Below are positions 18,398 through 27,158 of a stretch of 64,000 nucleotides of DNA, piece by piece. Both the position numbers and the translations under genes were made by a program. The notes below the pieces were generated by a model. The model was not told the DNA's origin and searched no databases. It worked only from the letters and a program-made list of their open reading frames with translations. The DNA comes from an uncultured Maricaulis sp. (GTDB taxonomy: Bacteria; Pseudomonadota; Alphaproteobacteria; Caulobacterales; Maricaulaceae). The stretch covers positions 1 to 64,000 of the forward strand of contig NZ_CAMYLS010000020.1 in the NCBI RefSeq assembly GCF_947259345.1, written 5' to 3'. Position 1 is the stretch's first letter. Each line of letters starts with the position of its first letter.

Positions 18398-20296
18398 CTA
18401 TTTTGCAATGACCGGCGGTTTTTCGACCCGTTCAATGCGCTCCCCGTCCGGAACCGCGAGCGGTTTGGGCGGGTCGAAGCGTCGCTCTTTCGCCGAGCCT
18501 GGGTAAACGAGGGTCAGCGTCGCGCCGAGGGTGTAGTAGGATCGCAGCAGGCGGAAGGCCATGTAGGCGGGCATGTAGAGGATCAGGTCCGGGCGACGCC
18601 AGAAGGCGACCACTGCACAGGCCATGATGAAAGGCATGCCGAACATGACGGCCAGCACCGTGGTCAGGTGCGGGTGATCGTAAATGCCCCCATACAGGAA
18701 GAAGAGTACCGCGCCATAAATCGCCAGCGGGGCCATCATCGCCCGGCGCGCCCCATTGATCAGGGTGAAGGGCAGGACCACGGCGCCGGTGATCAGATTG
18801 CCCTGGAAGAGCATGCCGCGATTATGCGCGGAGACATGATACAGGCTGCGGAACCAGCGGGTGCGCTGTTCGCGCAGGAAATCCATGCTGTCGGGCACTT
18901 CGGTGCGGAATTTGACGCGCGGATCGGACACGGCGCGATAGCCCAGATTGGTCATGCGCAGGACGATGTCGGTGTCCTCGCCATTCATCTCCTCGACGAT
19001 GCCACCCGCCTCCATCAGCACCTCGCGGCGATAGATGCAGAACATTCCGGGAATGCCCAAAATCCCGTTAAAGGCGCCCAAGGCGACCTGGAAGAAACCG
19101 TGCCGGTTAAGCACTTCGATCGTGCGGAATTTGTCGAGAAGACCGGTTTTCTTGAGAGGCAGGGGCAGCCCGCCGACCACGCCGACGGTCTTGCTCGCGA
19201 AATGGCGCATGGCCAAGCGCAGGGATTTCGGATCGATCTGGGTGTCGGCGTCAATGCGCACGACATAGTCTTCGCTGATCAGTTCGAGACCATGATTGAG
19301 CGCCTTGGCCTTGCCCGGGATGATGCTTTCAATGACCTCACCACGGGCGCAACGGCATTTGCCAATGGCCTGGCGGGCAATCTCGGCGGTGTCGTCGCTG
19401 GAGCAATTCTCCATCAACAGGATACGCACCGGGCCGTCATAATGGGCCGCGGCCTCGTCGATGGCGTCAATGGTCTGGGCGATAAGGTGGGATTCATTGT
19501 GGGCCGGGATCAGTACCGCGACCGGGGGCGAGTAGGCGCGTCGGCGTGACAGGGCGTTTCTTACCGTTCCCACCGCGGCCAGCTGGACGGTGAAGAATTG
19601 CTGCGCCAGGAAAACGCCGGGGCCCATACCGCCCAGCAGGGCGAGATTTCTCAACTGCTCGACTTCGGCATCATAAAGGGTGATCGCGACCACGGCGCCG
19701 ATAGCGGCGACCAGGGCGGCGATGCTGACCATCCAGTATTCATAATAGCGGCCACGTCGGCGCACCGGCGATCCGCAAGGGCCGGGCAGGCGGGCCTGGT
19801 TGAGCACGGTATGGGGAAAGATCGCCAGGCCGGAAAGGCCGACCAGGATTTGCTGGACATGGACCGGCCAGACGGCGTCGGCTTGCTGCCAGGACAGGAG
19901 CGCCGCGCCATCGACAATGGCCGCCACCATGGCGAGCTTGATCAGGAAGCTGAAGCCGAGTTTGAGCCGGGCCAGGATCGGACCATGCGCATAGGCCGCG
20001 TAGACAATGAAGAAGATGACCAGGAAGATGCGGATGGGGAGCACCGCATTGAAGCGATCTGCCGTGAAGAAGATGAGATCGGTCGGTACGCTGCCCGGCC
20101 ATTGTGCATTCGCCCAGGCCGCGGCCGAGAGCGCCAAAATGGTCAGGGCCAGAAAGCTGATCAGGAAGCCGTCCGTCACCGAGCGGTCGCGCTTGATGCT
20201 GATCCCCTTGGGGGCGCTGACGACGGACCGGAAGAAGTCGGCGGGCCGGGCCGTCTTGCTGGCGCCCGACCGGTTCTGGCGATCCTTGCCTGCCAT
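18398..20296 (-). CDS. membrane GT2 glycosyltransferase, processive (cellulose/PNAG synthase-like)
   Basis: 632 aa from the ATG at 20296 (AGGAG five bases upstream; a GTG two codons earlier is less likely). About five N-terminal hydrophobic segments precede a cytosolic GT-A domain with VLIPAHNES, the DxD motif (RIDADTQ), the general base in MNGEDTDIVLRM, and QRTRWFRS matching the Q-x-x-R-W signature of processive synthases. C-terminal membrane segments follow. No PilZ domain is seen. It probably polymerises and extrudes a beta-linked polysaccharide, with the convergent BcsB-like protein as periplasmic partner. Confidence 0.85.
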   Translation of the reverse strand: MAGKDRQNRSGASKTARPADFFRSVVSAPKGISIKRDRSVTDGFLISFLALTILALSAAAWANAQWPGSVPTDLIFFTADRFNAVLPIRIFLVIFFIVYAAYAHGPILARLKLGFSFLIKLAMVAAIVDGAALLSWQQADAVWPVHVQQILVGLSGLAIFPHTVLNQARLPGPCGSPVRRRGRYYEYWMVSIAALVAAIGAVVAITLYDAEVEQLRNLALLGGMGPGVFLAQQFFTVQLAAVGTVRNALSRRRAYSPPVAVLIPAHNESHLIAQTIDAIDEAAAHYDGPVRILLMENCSSDDTAEIARQAIGKCRCARGEVIESIIPGKAKALNHGLELISEDYVVRIDADTQIDPKSLRLAMRHFASKTVGVVGGLPLPLKKTGLLDKFRTIEVLNRHGFFQVALGAFNGILGIPGMFCIYRREVLMEAGGIVEEMNGEDTDIVLRMTNLGYRAVSDPRVKFRTEVPDSMDFLREQRTRWFRSLYHVSAHNRGMLFQGNLITGAVVLPFTLINGARRAMMAPLAIYGAVLFFLYGGIYDHPHLTTVLAVMFGMPFIMACAVVAFWRRPDLILYMPAYMAFRLLRSYYTLGATLTLVYPGSAKERRFDPPKPLAVPDGERIERVEKPPVIAK

Positions 20297-20382
20297 GTAC
20301 ACTCCTGTCCCGCGACCGGTTTGCCGGTATGACTGCCAACTGAATGATCGCGCCCAATTTCGGCCCGGAAACCACCCTAAGA

Positions 20383-20397
20383 CTTGAAAATATCAAG
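20383..20397. promoter_or_regulatory. inverted repeat between the GT2 and outer-membrane barrel genes
   Basis: CTTGA-AAATA-TCAAG, five-base arms with a 5-nt A/T spacer, in the 182-bp divergent intergenic region. A plausible shared operator, from symmetry only. Confidence 0.3.
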
Positions 20398-20478
20398 ATT
20401 AAGGCGCCGAGGCGATGGTGAAACTCCGGCCACGGCGATATGCTCCAAGCAACCATACGGCATCTCGGGGGATCTGCC

Positions 20479-21402
20479 ATGCCTCATCATTTGACCACCC
20501 TCCTGGCGGGCGTGAGCGCCCTGATCCTGCTACCGGCTGCGGCGACAGCCCAGCAGAGCCGGATCGAGTTCAGTTCCGACAATGCCGTTGAGCGATCCGA
20601 TCCGTTCATCGACCAGGACGTGCTGGAGCCGCAAGGCGCGTTTGACCTCGAGACCGGCTTCGACAGCAATAACTGGCTGCGTATTGTCAAACCGGTCGGT
20701 GAGGGACGGGTCTGGCGCTTCGAACAGCAGGCCCGCCTGCGTCGTTATGAAGACCGGGACGATCTCAATTCCATCCTCTTCACGCCACGTGTCCAGTACT
20801 GGGCGCCGGTAGGCGAGCATTGGCAGATGCGCGCGATCGCAGAGGCGTCGGTACTGAACCGCGACAGCGATCGTCACTACACCCGTTTTCAGGCGGAGGG
20901 GCAGATGCGCTACCGGCCGGCGGCCAATCGCGAAACCGTGCTGCGCCTGCGCGCCAATCAATATGATTTCGGTGATCAGGTGGTGGCGGGTCTGGACCAG
21001 CGCCAGTGGCGGGTCGGGATCGAGCAATATGGCTATGGCGAGAACCGGCGCTCCGGCTGGTACCTGGCCGGCTTCTTCACATCATCGAGTGCTGATGCAG
21101 ACCGCTTCAGTTTCTCGGAAACCGCCCTGCGCGCCCGCACCTGGCAGCCGCTGGGAGAAAATACGCGCGGTGAGCTCCGTCTGGAGGCCTCCCAGCGCAG
21201 TTATGACGGGCCTTTCTCGGCGGTCCAGATGTTTGATCGTGAGGATACGCGCTGGCGCGCCACCGGCCGTGTCGAGCATGGCCTGACGGATCAGGTCACG
21301 CTCTACGGCGAGGCGGGTTATGTCGACAATGAGTCCAATATCGACCTGCGCAGCTATTCCGGTGCCGTGTTCCAGATCGGCATACGCATCCGCAACCGCT
21401 GA
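20479..21402 (+). CDS. outer-membrane beta-barrel protein, possible polysaccharide export porin
   Basis: 307 aa from the ATG at 20479 (GGGGGA six bases upstream). A Sec signal ends near AAATAQQ. The rest is a series of alternating-residue strands rich in Tyr, Trp, Arg and Gln (RVWRFEQQARLRRYEDR, QWRVGIEQYGYGENR, WRATGRVEHGLTDQVTLYG) and ends in IRIRNR. The pattern fits a ~14-strand barrel. It is divergent from the GT2 gene, so it may be the outer-membrane exit or surface partner of that system. No family assigned. Confidence 0.65.
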   Translation: MPHHLTTLLAGVSALILLPAAATAQQSRIEFSSDNAVERSDPFIDQDVLEPQGAFDLETGFDSNNWLRIVKPVGEGRVWRFEQQARLRRYEDRDDLNSILFTPRVQYWAPVGEHWQMRAIAEASVLNRDSDRHYTRFQAEGQMRYRPAANRETVLRLRANQYDFGDQVVAGLDQRQWRVGIEQYGYGENRRSGWYLAGFFTSSSADADRFSFSETALRARTWQPLGENTRGELRLEASQRSYDGPFSAVQMFDREDTRWRATGRVEHGLTDQVTLYGEAGYVDNESNIDLRSYSGAVFQIGIRIRNR

Positions 21403-21411
21403 TCTGACCGT

Positions 21412-22083
21412 CTAGCTGCCGACAATGCCATAGGCACCACCACGCTCGATTGCGGCCTGGTAGGCCGGGCGGGCATGCATGCGGGCGACATAGGCCGTGA
21501 GGTTGGGATAGCGGCTGTCCAGCCCGCCGCGGGCCACGGCCGCTTCAAGCGGGAAGGTGAGCTGGATGTCCGCGCCGGTGAATGCATCGCCGGCAATCCA
21601 CTCACGGCGGTCCAGATGGGATTCGATGAAGGTGAACAGCGACGACAATTCCGGGTCGACAAACCCGTCGCGCAGGCGGTTGGCGACCTGTTTGATGATC
21701 GGTTTGGCAAAGAAGGGCGCCTTTGATTTCTCGATCTGTCCGGTCAAGAGCTTCACCAGGAGCGGCGTCATCAGAGAGCCTTCGGCGAAATGCATCCAGT
21801 AGACATACTCGCGATGGGCCGCTGTCCCGGCTTCGGGCTTCAGGCCCGGTGCATAGGTGTCGACCAGGTATTCGACAATGGCACCTGACTCCGCGATGAC
21901 GAGGTCGCCATCGGTAATGACCGGTGACTTGCCCAGCGGATGGATGTCCCGCAATTCCTTCGGCGCGCGCATCGTGGTCGTGTCGCGCTCATATTTGCGA
22001 ATCTCATACTCAAGCCCGATCTCCTCCAACAGCCAGAGAATGCGTTGGGAGCGGGAATTGTTGAGATGATGGACAGTGATCAT
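21412..22083 (-). CDS. glutathione S-transferase family protein
   Basis: 223 aa. The N-terminal thioredoxin-like domain begins ITVHHLNNSRSQRILWLLEE, with Ser10/Ser12 as candidate catalytic residues, and has the cis-Pro and GSH-binding pair in GKSPVITDGDLVIAESGAIVEYL. The C-terminal all-helical domain contains FTGADIQLTFPLE. This resembles the bacterial class with an S-x-S active site. It is separate from the other GST at 26340; substrate unknown. Confidence 0.9.
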   Translation of the reverse strand: MITVHHLNNSRSQRILWLLEEIGLEYEIRKYERDTTTMRAPKELRDIHPLGKSPVITDGDLVIAESGAIVEYLVDTYAPGLKPEAGTAAHREYVYWMHFAEGSLMTPLLVKLLTGQIEKSKAPFFAKPIIKQVANRLRDGFVDPELSSLFTFIESHLDRREWIAGDAFTGADIQLTFPLEAAVARGGLDSRYPNLTAYVARMHARPAYQAAIERGGAYGIVGS

Positions 22084-22160
22084 GGGCTCTACCTGACTGA
22101 CGGGACCTCGTCAGGAGATAGGGGCCTTTGCCGGAAAGGCAAAGCCGATTGCGACCAAAC

Positions 22161-22517
22161 TCAGTCCAGCTGGACGTCAATCACATCCGGCAGCGGCGCC
22201 GTCCAGCCGGGGGCGGGCTGATCGAGCGTGAGCCCGAGATGTCCCAGAATCCGTTCCAGCCCGTCAACAAGATCGGCCTCACCGTCGGCGAGGTCCAGCA
22301 ATGTGTAACGGGACAGGGCAATCACGTCGCCGACATGGGTGTGACCATTATCGGCCAGACGGAAAGCGAACTCGAGCAGATGGCGTTGGCGGGCACACAG
22401 GGAGACCACATCGCGGTCAAGCAGGGAGGCCTGCGGCGGCGGGGCGAGCGAACGTGGCGCTGTCGCGCCGGTTTCTTCATCCCGATCTTCGGCGAAAACC
22501 GCCATGGCGAGCCCCAT
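22161..22517 (-). CDS. small protein with RNA polymerase alpha-CTD-like helix-hairpin-helix fold
   Basis: Up to 118 aa; the true start could be the ATG at 22505. The C-terminal ~55 residues (HVGDVIALSRYTLLDLADG…VDGLERILGHLGLTL…GW) line up by eye with the alpha-CTD of RpoA: 'x-x-I-G-D-L … L-L … L-x-x-I-x-x-x-L-x-x-x-G-L-x-L' and the trailing W-x-x-P. It would be a free-standing DNA- or sigma-contacting module. The N-terminus is Pro/Ala-rich. A consensus DnaA box lies ~90 bp upstream. Confidence 0.6.
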   Translation of the reverse strand: MGLAMAVFAEDRDEETGATAPRSLAPPPQASLLDRDVVSLCARQRHLLEFAFRLADNGHTHVGDVIALSRYTLLDLADGEADLVDGLERILGHLGLTLDQPAPGWTAPLPDVIDVQLD

Positions 22518-22608
22518 CAGTTGCGTGTATCGTCGCGATCAACACAACATATTGTGGAGTGGGTCGCCGGGCGCATAAATGCATATTCTATGCAGGGCAG
22601 GCATTGCC

Positions 22609-22617
22609 TGTGGATAA
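22609..22617 (-). promoter_or_regulatory. DnaA-box consensus sequence
   Basis: TTATCCACA read on the minus strand, an exact match to the DnaA box. It lies in the 127-bp gap upstream of the alpha-CTD-like gene. It stands alone, so it may be a DnaA-controlled promoter element or chance. Confidence 0.35.
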
Positions 22618-22644
22618 CCGGGTGGGGCGGCGGCCGGGTGGACG

Positions 22645-23433
22645 TCAGATGTCGGACCAGATCACCGCCATGCCGAGCCGCCGGAAAATTTCGCTCCAAT
22701 AATCCTGGAGCGCACCATGCTGCTCCGCCTCCCAGCTGTCGCGGGGGATGAGCTGAATCTCCAGATATACCCCGCGCAGGCTGTCGCCATAGGTATCCCG
22801 AATGGCCCTCGCGACCGTATCGGCGGGTGGGATGCGGTCTTCCAGCGCGCCTCGCCGGCGGCCATAGACCGAGAAGATGTCGGAATTCTGCAGCATATCC
22901 GAGATCAGAACGATGCGGCGGCCTGGCACGGTGGTGTCGAAAGTCGGGTCCTGGGCGAGGCGGGCCAGGGCTTCGATGATCGGACTCGACGGCGCATCCT
23001 TGGGCAAGACCAGGTCGGCAAGGGCGCGGTCCAGTGGCTCGGCAAAGAGCGCTTCATAGCGCGCCTGGACGCGTTCAGGGTTGCGATAGAGCGGATTGAC
23101 CTGCTCGCCGGCGCCCGGATTGCACAGGGAGAAGCTGTTGGTATTGCGCAATTGCCCGCTCTCATTGAGCTCGTAGAGGGAGAGGCGCTCGCCGACGGCG
23201 AGGGAATCGCGCTGGGACAGGATCAGGTCTTCAATCCCTGCAGCCTGTTCCGGCGAGTAGAGATCGGTCTTGTCGATGACGACCGCCCGATGGGGCGGGA
23301 AGGAGTCGGCTAGGCACAGGGTCTGGCTGTCATACTCCTCCGGTGTCAGCGTGAGGTAGAGATAAGTGATGCCGCCGAGAACCGCGGCAATGATTGCCAG
23401 GTTCAGCAGGCCTATGGCGTCGCGTCCGGACAT
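22645..23433 (-). CDS. membrane-anchored protein with a von Willebrand A-like domain, function unknown
   Basis: 262 aa, with GGAGGGGGCA directly before the ATG. One N-terminal membrane helix (residues ~8–28) precedes an extracytoplasmic domain. HRAVVIDKTDLYS, GRRIVLISDMLQNSD and the overall alternation resemble a vWA/Rossmann-like fold. The first strand ends D-K-T-D rather than the MIDAS D-x-S-x-S. Two cysteines (CLAD, SLCNPG) could form a disulfide. It follows the polytopic protein at 23491–24396 by 57 bp on the same strand, so the two likely form an operon. I do not recognise a named family. Confidence 0.65.
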   Translation of the reverse strand: MSGRDAIGLLNLAIIAAVLGGITYLYLTLTPEEYDSQTLCLADSFPPHRAVVIDKTDLYSPEQAAGIEDLILSQRDSLAVGERLSLYELNESGQLRNTNSFSLCNPGAGEQVNPLYRNPERVQARYEALFAEPLDRALADLVLPKDAPSSPIIEALARLAQDPTFDTTVPGRRIVLISDMLQNSDIFSVYGRRRGALEDRIPPADTVARAIRDTYGDSLRGVYLEIQLIPRDSWEAEQHGALQDYWSEIFRRLGMAVIWSDI

Positions 23434-23490
23434 TGCCCCCTCCGTCGCTCCCCGTGAGCGCGCGGGCCAGCCCGGCCCGCGCGGATCACC

Positions 23491-24396
23491 TTAGCGGCGC
23501 CCGCTCGGACCGGCCAAGTCCTGACAGATATCATCGAGCAGATTTTTGGCTTCGACCAATTCTTCCAGTTCAGGCTGCGAGAGCTTTTTGGCGTCTTTCC
23601 AGCCCGCCTCCAATGCTTTTTCCAGGTCGCGTGAGGCCGTTTCCAGGCGACGGGTGACGCCGCCATAGCCCGGGATGGCATCATCGAAGGTGCGACCTTT
23701 GAAGGCCGCAATCGCGGCAAAAGTCGTGCCCAGAACGAAGAGCAGCAAGGCTTCCAGCGTCTGCAGGCCGAACGGATTGGTCCGGGCCTCGACGACTGGC
23801 GTGAGCACGGTTCCTGTCATCTCGGCACCGCCGAGGGCCAGGGTGGCCGCGTTCAGTTCGAGCAGGTCGCGGAAATGGGCCGCGGTCAGATTGAGCAGGA
23901 TGAGCAGGGCGATGCCAACGGCCACACCCGCCGCAGCCAGGCCGGAGATGATCGGGCGATTGCGATTGGACATGTGACGCAGACCGATGAAACCGACCAG
24001 GAAGAAGGCGGCGATGACATTGGTGAAGGAGACGGTGATCGCCTGCAGCCAGCCACCGAGCAGGCCAAGATCCGAGCCCTTGGAGAAGAAATAGGCATTC
24101 GCCAGACCCTCAAACAGGACCAGGGTCGCCAGCACGGAGAAGTGCAGGATGTGCGAGCTGGGATAGATGGCAGCGCGGTCAATGGGCTTGACGGCCGGTT
24201 TGTCGGTACCGGCTGTATCCTCGACGGCGCCACCCCAGGTGCGACGGAATTTCAGCAGGTCTTCGCGACGAGCACGCGCGATCGCCCGGGCGCGGCCCAA
24301 TTGGATCAAGGCGCCAGGCGCCCGGGTTTCGCGGAATTCGGCGAGATCGGGACGAAGTTCCAGATCAGCCTCAATAACGTTTTGATCTAAGGGCAT
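23491..24396 (-). CDS. polytopic membrane protein of unknown function
   Basis: 301 aa from the ATG at 24396, chosen for GGGGGAGG two bases upstream. A charged N-terminal cytosolic part (IQLGRARAIARARREDLLKFRRTW) is followed by about four membrane helices (HFSVLATLVLFEGLANAYFF, AAFFLVGFIGL, VAVGIALLILLNLT, ALLLFVLGTTFAAIAAF). The C-terminal ~60 residues are a probable coiled coil rich in Leu/Glu/Lys. It is the promoter-proximal gene of a pair with the vWA-like protein. Not recognised. Confidence 0.65.
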   Translation of the reverse strand: MPLDQNVIEADLELRPDLAEFRETRAPGALIQLGRARAIARARREDLLKFRRTWGGAVEDTAGTDKPAVKPIDRAAIYPSSHILHFSVLATLVLFEGLANAYFFSKGSDLGLLGGWLQAITVSFTNVIAAFFLVGFIGLRHMSNRNRPIISGLAAAGVAVGIALLILLNLTAAHFRDLLELNAATLALGGAEMTGTVLTPVVEARTNPFGLQTLEALLLFVLGTTFAAIAAFKGRTFDDAIPGYGGVTRRLETASRDLEKALEAGWKDAKKLSQPELEELVEAKNLLDDICQDLAGPSGRR

Positions 24397-24581
24397 GGCC
24401 TCCCCCTTTTGCGACCAAGCCGGATTGGCTCTGACACCATGGTTAATTTGCAATTGTGAAGCGAAATGGCTCGGATTGCGGCAATTTTGAGGGGAAACGC
24501 GCCTCATTCGTCGGGCAAGCTATTGAAGTCGGGTCCGGCGCGCCGCACCTTCTGACGCAAATCAGCATGAAGGGGGAGATC

Positions 24582-26330
24582 ATGTCCGGCATCAAGACAT
24601 CGCGCAGGGACCTGTTGAAGGGCGGCGCCGTCGCCGTTGTCACAGCCGGTGCAGCCGGCCCGGCGCTGGCCCGGCAGGAGGGTGCCGGTGCGGCAGGGGG
24701 CAGTACGCCCGCCGTGACCAGCGAGACGTTGCAATGTGCCGAATCCCTGTTTGATATCAGCTATACCGATGCCGAGCGGGAAATGGTCGTCGCCGAGATT
24801 GATGGCTGGATTGATCGCATGACGCGTCAGCGTGCGCACGCCAAGCCCAACACGCTGTCGCCCGCGACTGTCTTCGATCCGCGCTTGCGCTCGCGCACCT
24901 ATCGTGACCCGGAAAGCCGGGTCACGCCGTCCGCCGACGCGGCAGGCCCCTTGCCGTCAGATCCGGCCGAAATTGCCTTCGCACCGGTCTGGAAGCAGGG
25001 GCAGTGGCTGCGCAGCGGGGCCCTTACGTCGCGCCGACTGACCGATATCTATCTCGACCGGATTGCGGCGCATGGGGCGAGGCTGGAATGTTTCGTCACC
25101 GTCACGCCGGAAATTGCCCGTGCCCAGGCGGATGCGGCTGATCGCGAACTGGCTGCTGGTGAGGATCGGGGGCCACTGCACGGCATTCCCTATGGCATGA
25201 AGGACATCATCGATGTCGCAGGTGTCCGCGCGACCTGGGGGGCCACGCCCTTTCAGGACCGGGTGGCCGAGATTGACGCGACCGCGACGACCAAATTGCG
25301 CGAGGCCGGCGCTGTCCTGCTGGGCAAGACCACCAATGGCGCGATTGCCTACGGCGATCGCTGGTTTGGCGGGATTACCCGCAATCCGTGGAATCTGGAG
25401 GAGGGGTCTTCCGGCTCCAGCGCAGGCTCTGCCTCGGCGACCGCCGCGGGTCTGGTGGCCTTCGGGATCGGGACTGAAACCCTCGGGTCGATTGTTTCAC
25501 CGTCTAATCGTTGTGGCACAACCGGCCTGCGCCCAACCTTCGGGCGCGTGTCGCGCCATGGGGCGATGGCGCTTTGCTGGTCTCTCGACAAGATCGGCCC
25601 GATTTGCCGCTCTGTGGAAGATACCGGCTATGTCCTGGCCGCGTTGAACGGCTATGACGCCGCCGATGCCGGTTCGCTCGGGATGGGGTTGGAGATTGAT
25701 GCCGGACGCTCCGTCGCCGGGATGCGGGTCGGCTATAATCCGGCCTGGTTTGACGCCGGCACGGATGCCGACCGTGCTGCGCTCGAGGCGGCCCGGGACG
25801 CCGGCGTGGAGCTGGTCGAGATCGAGCTGCCGGCACTGCCCTATGATGGCCTGTTCGCCGTAGTGGAGGCGGAATCAGCGGCGGCCTTCGAGCATCTCAC
25901 CCTGTCCGGGGAGGATGACAGTCTGGTCTGGCAGGACCCGGCGGCCTGGCCGAATACCTGGCGCCGCGCCCGCTTCATCTCCGCGGTCGATCTGATCAAT
26001 GTCGACCGGTTTCGTCGCGAGGTCATGGAGATGATGGACGGGGTGATGGACGGTCTGGACGCGATGATTGGCCCGAATTTCGCCAATGCGCTCCTGGTGA
26101 TCACCAATTATACCGGCCATCCGCAACTGGCCTTCAAATCGGGCTATAATCAGGTCCCGACCCGGTCGATTTTCGGTGATCCGGTCAGCGAGAATGCCGC
26201 GACCCATCGCGTGCCCCAGACCACCAGTCTCTGGGCGCCGTTGTTCGAGGAGGGCAATCTGGTCGCGCTGGGGCGCGAGCTGGAACGCCGCCTCGCTGTC
26301 GCCGACGATCATCCGCCCGCCTTCCGCTAG
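24582..26330 (+). CDS. Tat-exported amidase (amidase signature family)
   Basis: 582 aa from the ATG at 24582 (GGGGGAG upstream). The Tat signal reads TSRRDLLKGGAVAVV, cleaved near ALA. The amidase-signature catalytic triad is visible: Lys in GIPYGMKDIIDVAG, the Gly/Ser-rich stretch SSGSSAGSASATAAG with the cis-Ser, and the nucleophile Ser in GTETLGSIVSPS. It hydrolyses an amide bond in the periplasm; substrate unknown. A GST gene follows after 9 bp, so they may be co-transcribed. Confidence 0.9.
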   Translation: MSGIKTSRRDLLKGGAVAVVTAGAAGPALARQEGAGAAGGSTPAVTSETLQCAESLFDISYTDAEREMVVAEIDGWIDRMTRQRAHAKPNTLSPATVFDPRLRSRTYRDPESRVTPSADAAGPLPSDPAEIAFAPVWKQGQWLRSGALTSRRLTDIYLDRIAAHGARLECFVTVTPEIARAQADAADRELAAGEDRGPLHGIPYGMKDIIDVAGVRATWGATPFQDRVAEIDATATTKLREAGAVLLGKTTNGAIAYGDRWFGGITRNPWNLEEGSSGSSAGSASATAAGLVAFGIGTETLGSIVSPSNRCGTTGLRPTFGRVSRHGAMALCWSLDKIGPICRSVEDTGYVLAALNGYDAADAGSLGMGLEIDAGRSVAGMRVGYNPAWFDAGTDADRAALEAARDAGVELVEIELPALPYDGLFAVVEAESAAAFEHLTLSGEDDSLVWQDPAAWPNTWRRARFISAVDLINVDRFRREVMEMMDGVMDGLDAMIGPNFANALLVITNYTGHPQLAFKSGYNQVPTRSIFGDPVSENAATHRVPQTTSLWAPLFEEGNLVALGRELERRLAVADDHPPAFR

Positions 26331-26339
26331 GAGTTTATC

Positions 26340-26969
26340 ATGAAATTCTATGATTACACCGCTGCCCCCAGCCCCCGCCGCGCCCGTATCCTGATGGCCG
26401 AGAAGGGGGTCGCCGTTCAGATGGAGCAGGTCGATCTCGGCGCCAAGGCGCAATTCGAGGAACCCTACCGCTCGATCAATCCGCGTTGCACCGTACCGGC
26501 TCTGGAGCTCGATGATGGTACCGTGCTCAGCGATAATGGCTCTATCGCTCGCTATTTTGAGGAGGTCTATCCCGATCCGCCGCTGTTGGGCCGCACGCCG
26601 ATCGAGAAAGCACTGGTGGCGGAGTGGACGGCCCGGGTCGAGGGCGAGGGCCTGACGGGTGTCGCCGAGGCGTTGCGAAACCAGTCCGAGTTCTTCAAGG
26701 ATTCGTCTGTTACAGGGCCGAATCGCTACGCCCAGGTGCCAGCACTCGTCGAGCGCGGCCGGGCGCGTGCGACCGCCTGCCTCAAGGACCTCGATGCGCG
26801 CCTGGGTGAGGCTGCCTATCTGGCTGGTGAGGCGTTCTCGGCTGCGGATATTGCCGCCTATGTCTTCGTGGACTTCACCCGCTGGATTAAGCTGCCTCTG
26901 CCCGATGGCCTCGATAATCTCGCACGGTGGCGTGAAGCGGTCGGTGCGCGTCCAAGCATAGAGGCCTGA
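26340..26969 (+). CDS. glutathione S-transferase family protein
   Basis: 209 aa, with TAGGAG just ahead of the ATG. The N-terminal thioredoxin-like domain begins KFYDYTAAPSPRRARILMAEKG, with the GSH-binding NPRCTVPALELDDGTVLSDNGSI segment. The helical domain contains EAFSAADIAAYVFVDF. The likely catalytic residue is one of the Ser/Ala positions near residue 10. Co-oriented with the amidase, which may link both to detoxification of an amide or conjugate; that is inference. Confidence 0.88.
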   Translation: MKFYDYTAAPSPRRARILMAEKGVAVQMEQVDLGAKAQFEEPYRSINPRCTVPALELDDGTVLSDNGSIARYFEEVYPDPPLLGRTPIEKALVAEWTARVEGEGLTGVAEALRNQSEFFKDSSVTGPNRYAQVPALVERGRARATACLKDLDARLGEAAYLAGEAFSAADIAAYVFVDFTRWIKLPLPDGLDNLARWREAVGARPSIEA

Positions 26970-27158
26970 ACCGCCCACGGCCGGGCCGGCGATGACCTTG
27001 CCGCGCGGATCAAGGGTCACGCCCTGCGCGGCATTCTCAACGGCGCTGAGCGGTTTGACGTGTTCCGGCAGATGAGCGGTCAAGCCGCAGGCTTTCTGGG
27101 GCGAGGCCTTGCGGACGAAATGGACCGGGGCCCTTGATGGCGGGCAGGTCGACCTGGC

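Noticed and set aside
26970-27158. Possible gene remnant (minus strand, reads GVTLDPRGKVIAGPAVGGSG) between the GST and S9 peptidase
   Set aside because: A short stretch looks protein-like, but it has no recognisable family, no good start and runs into the GST antisense frame. Not enough to call a pseudogene; a BLASTX would decide.
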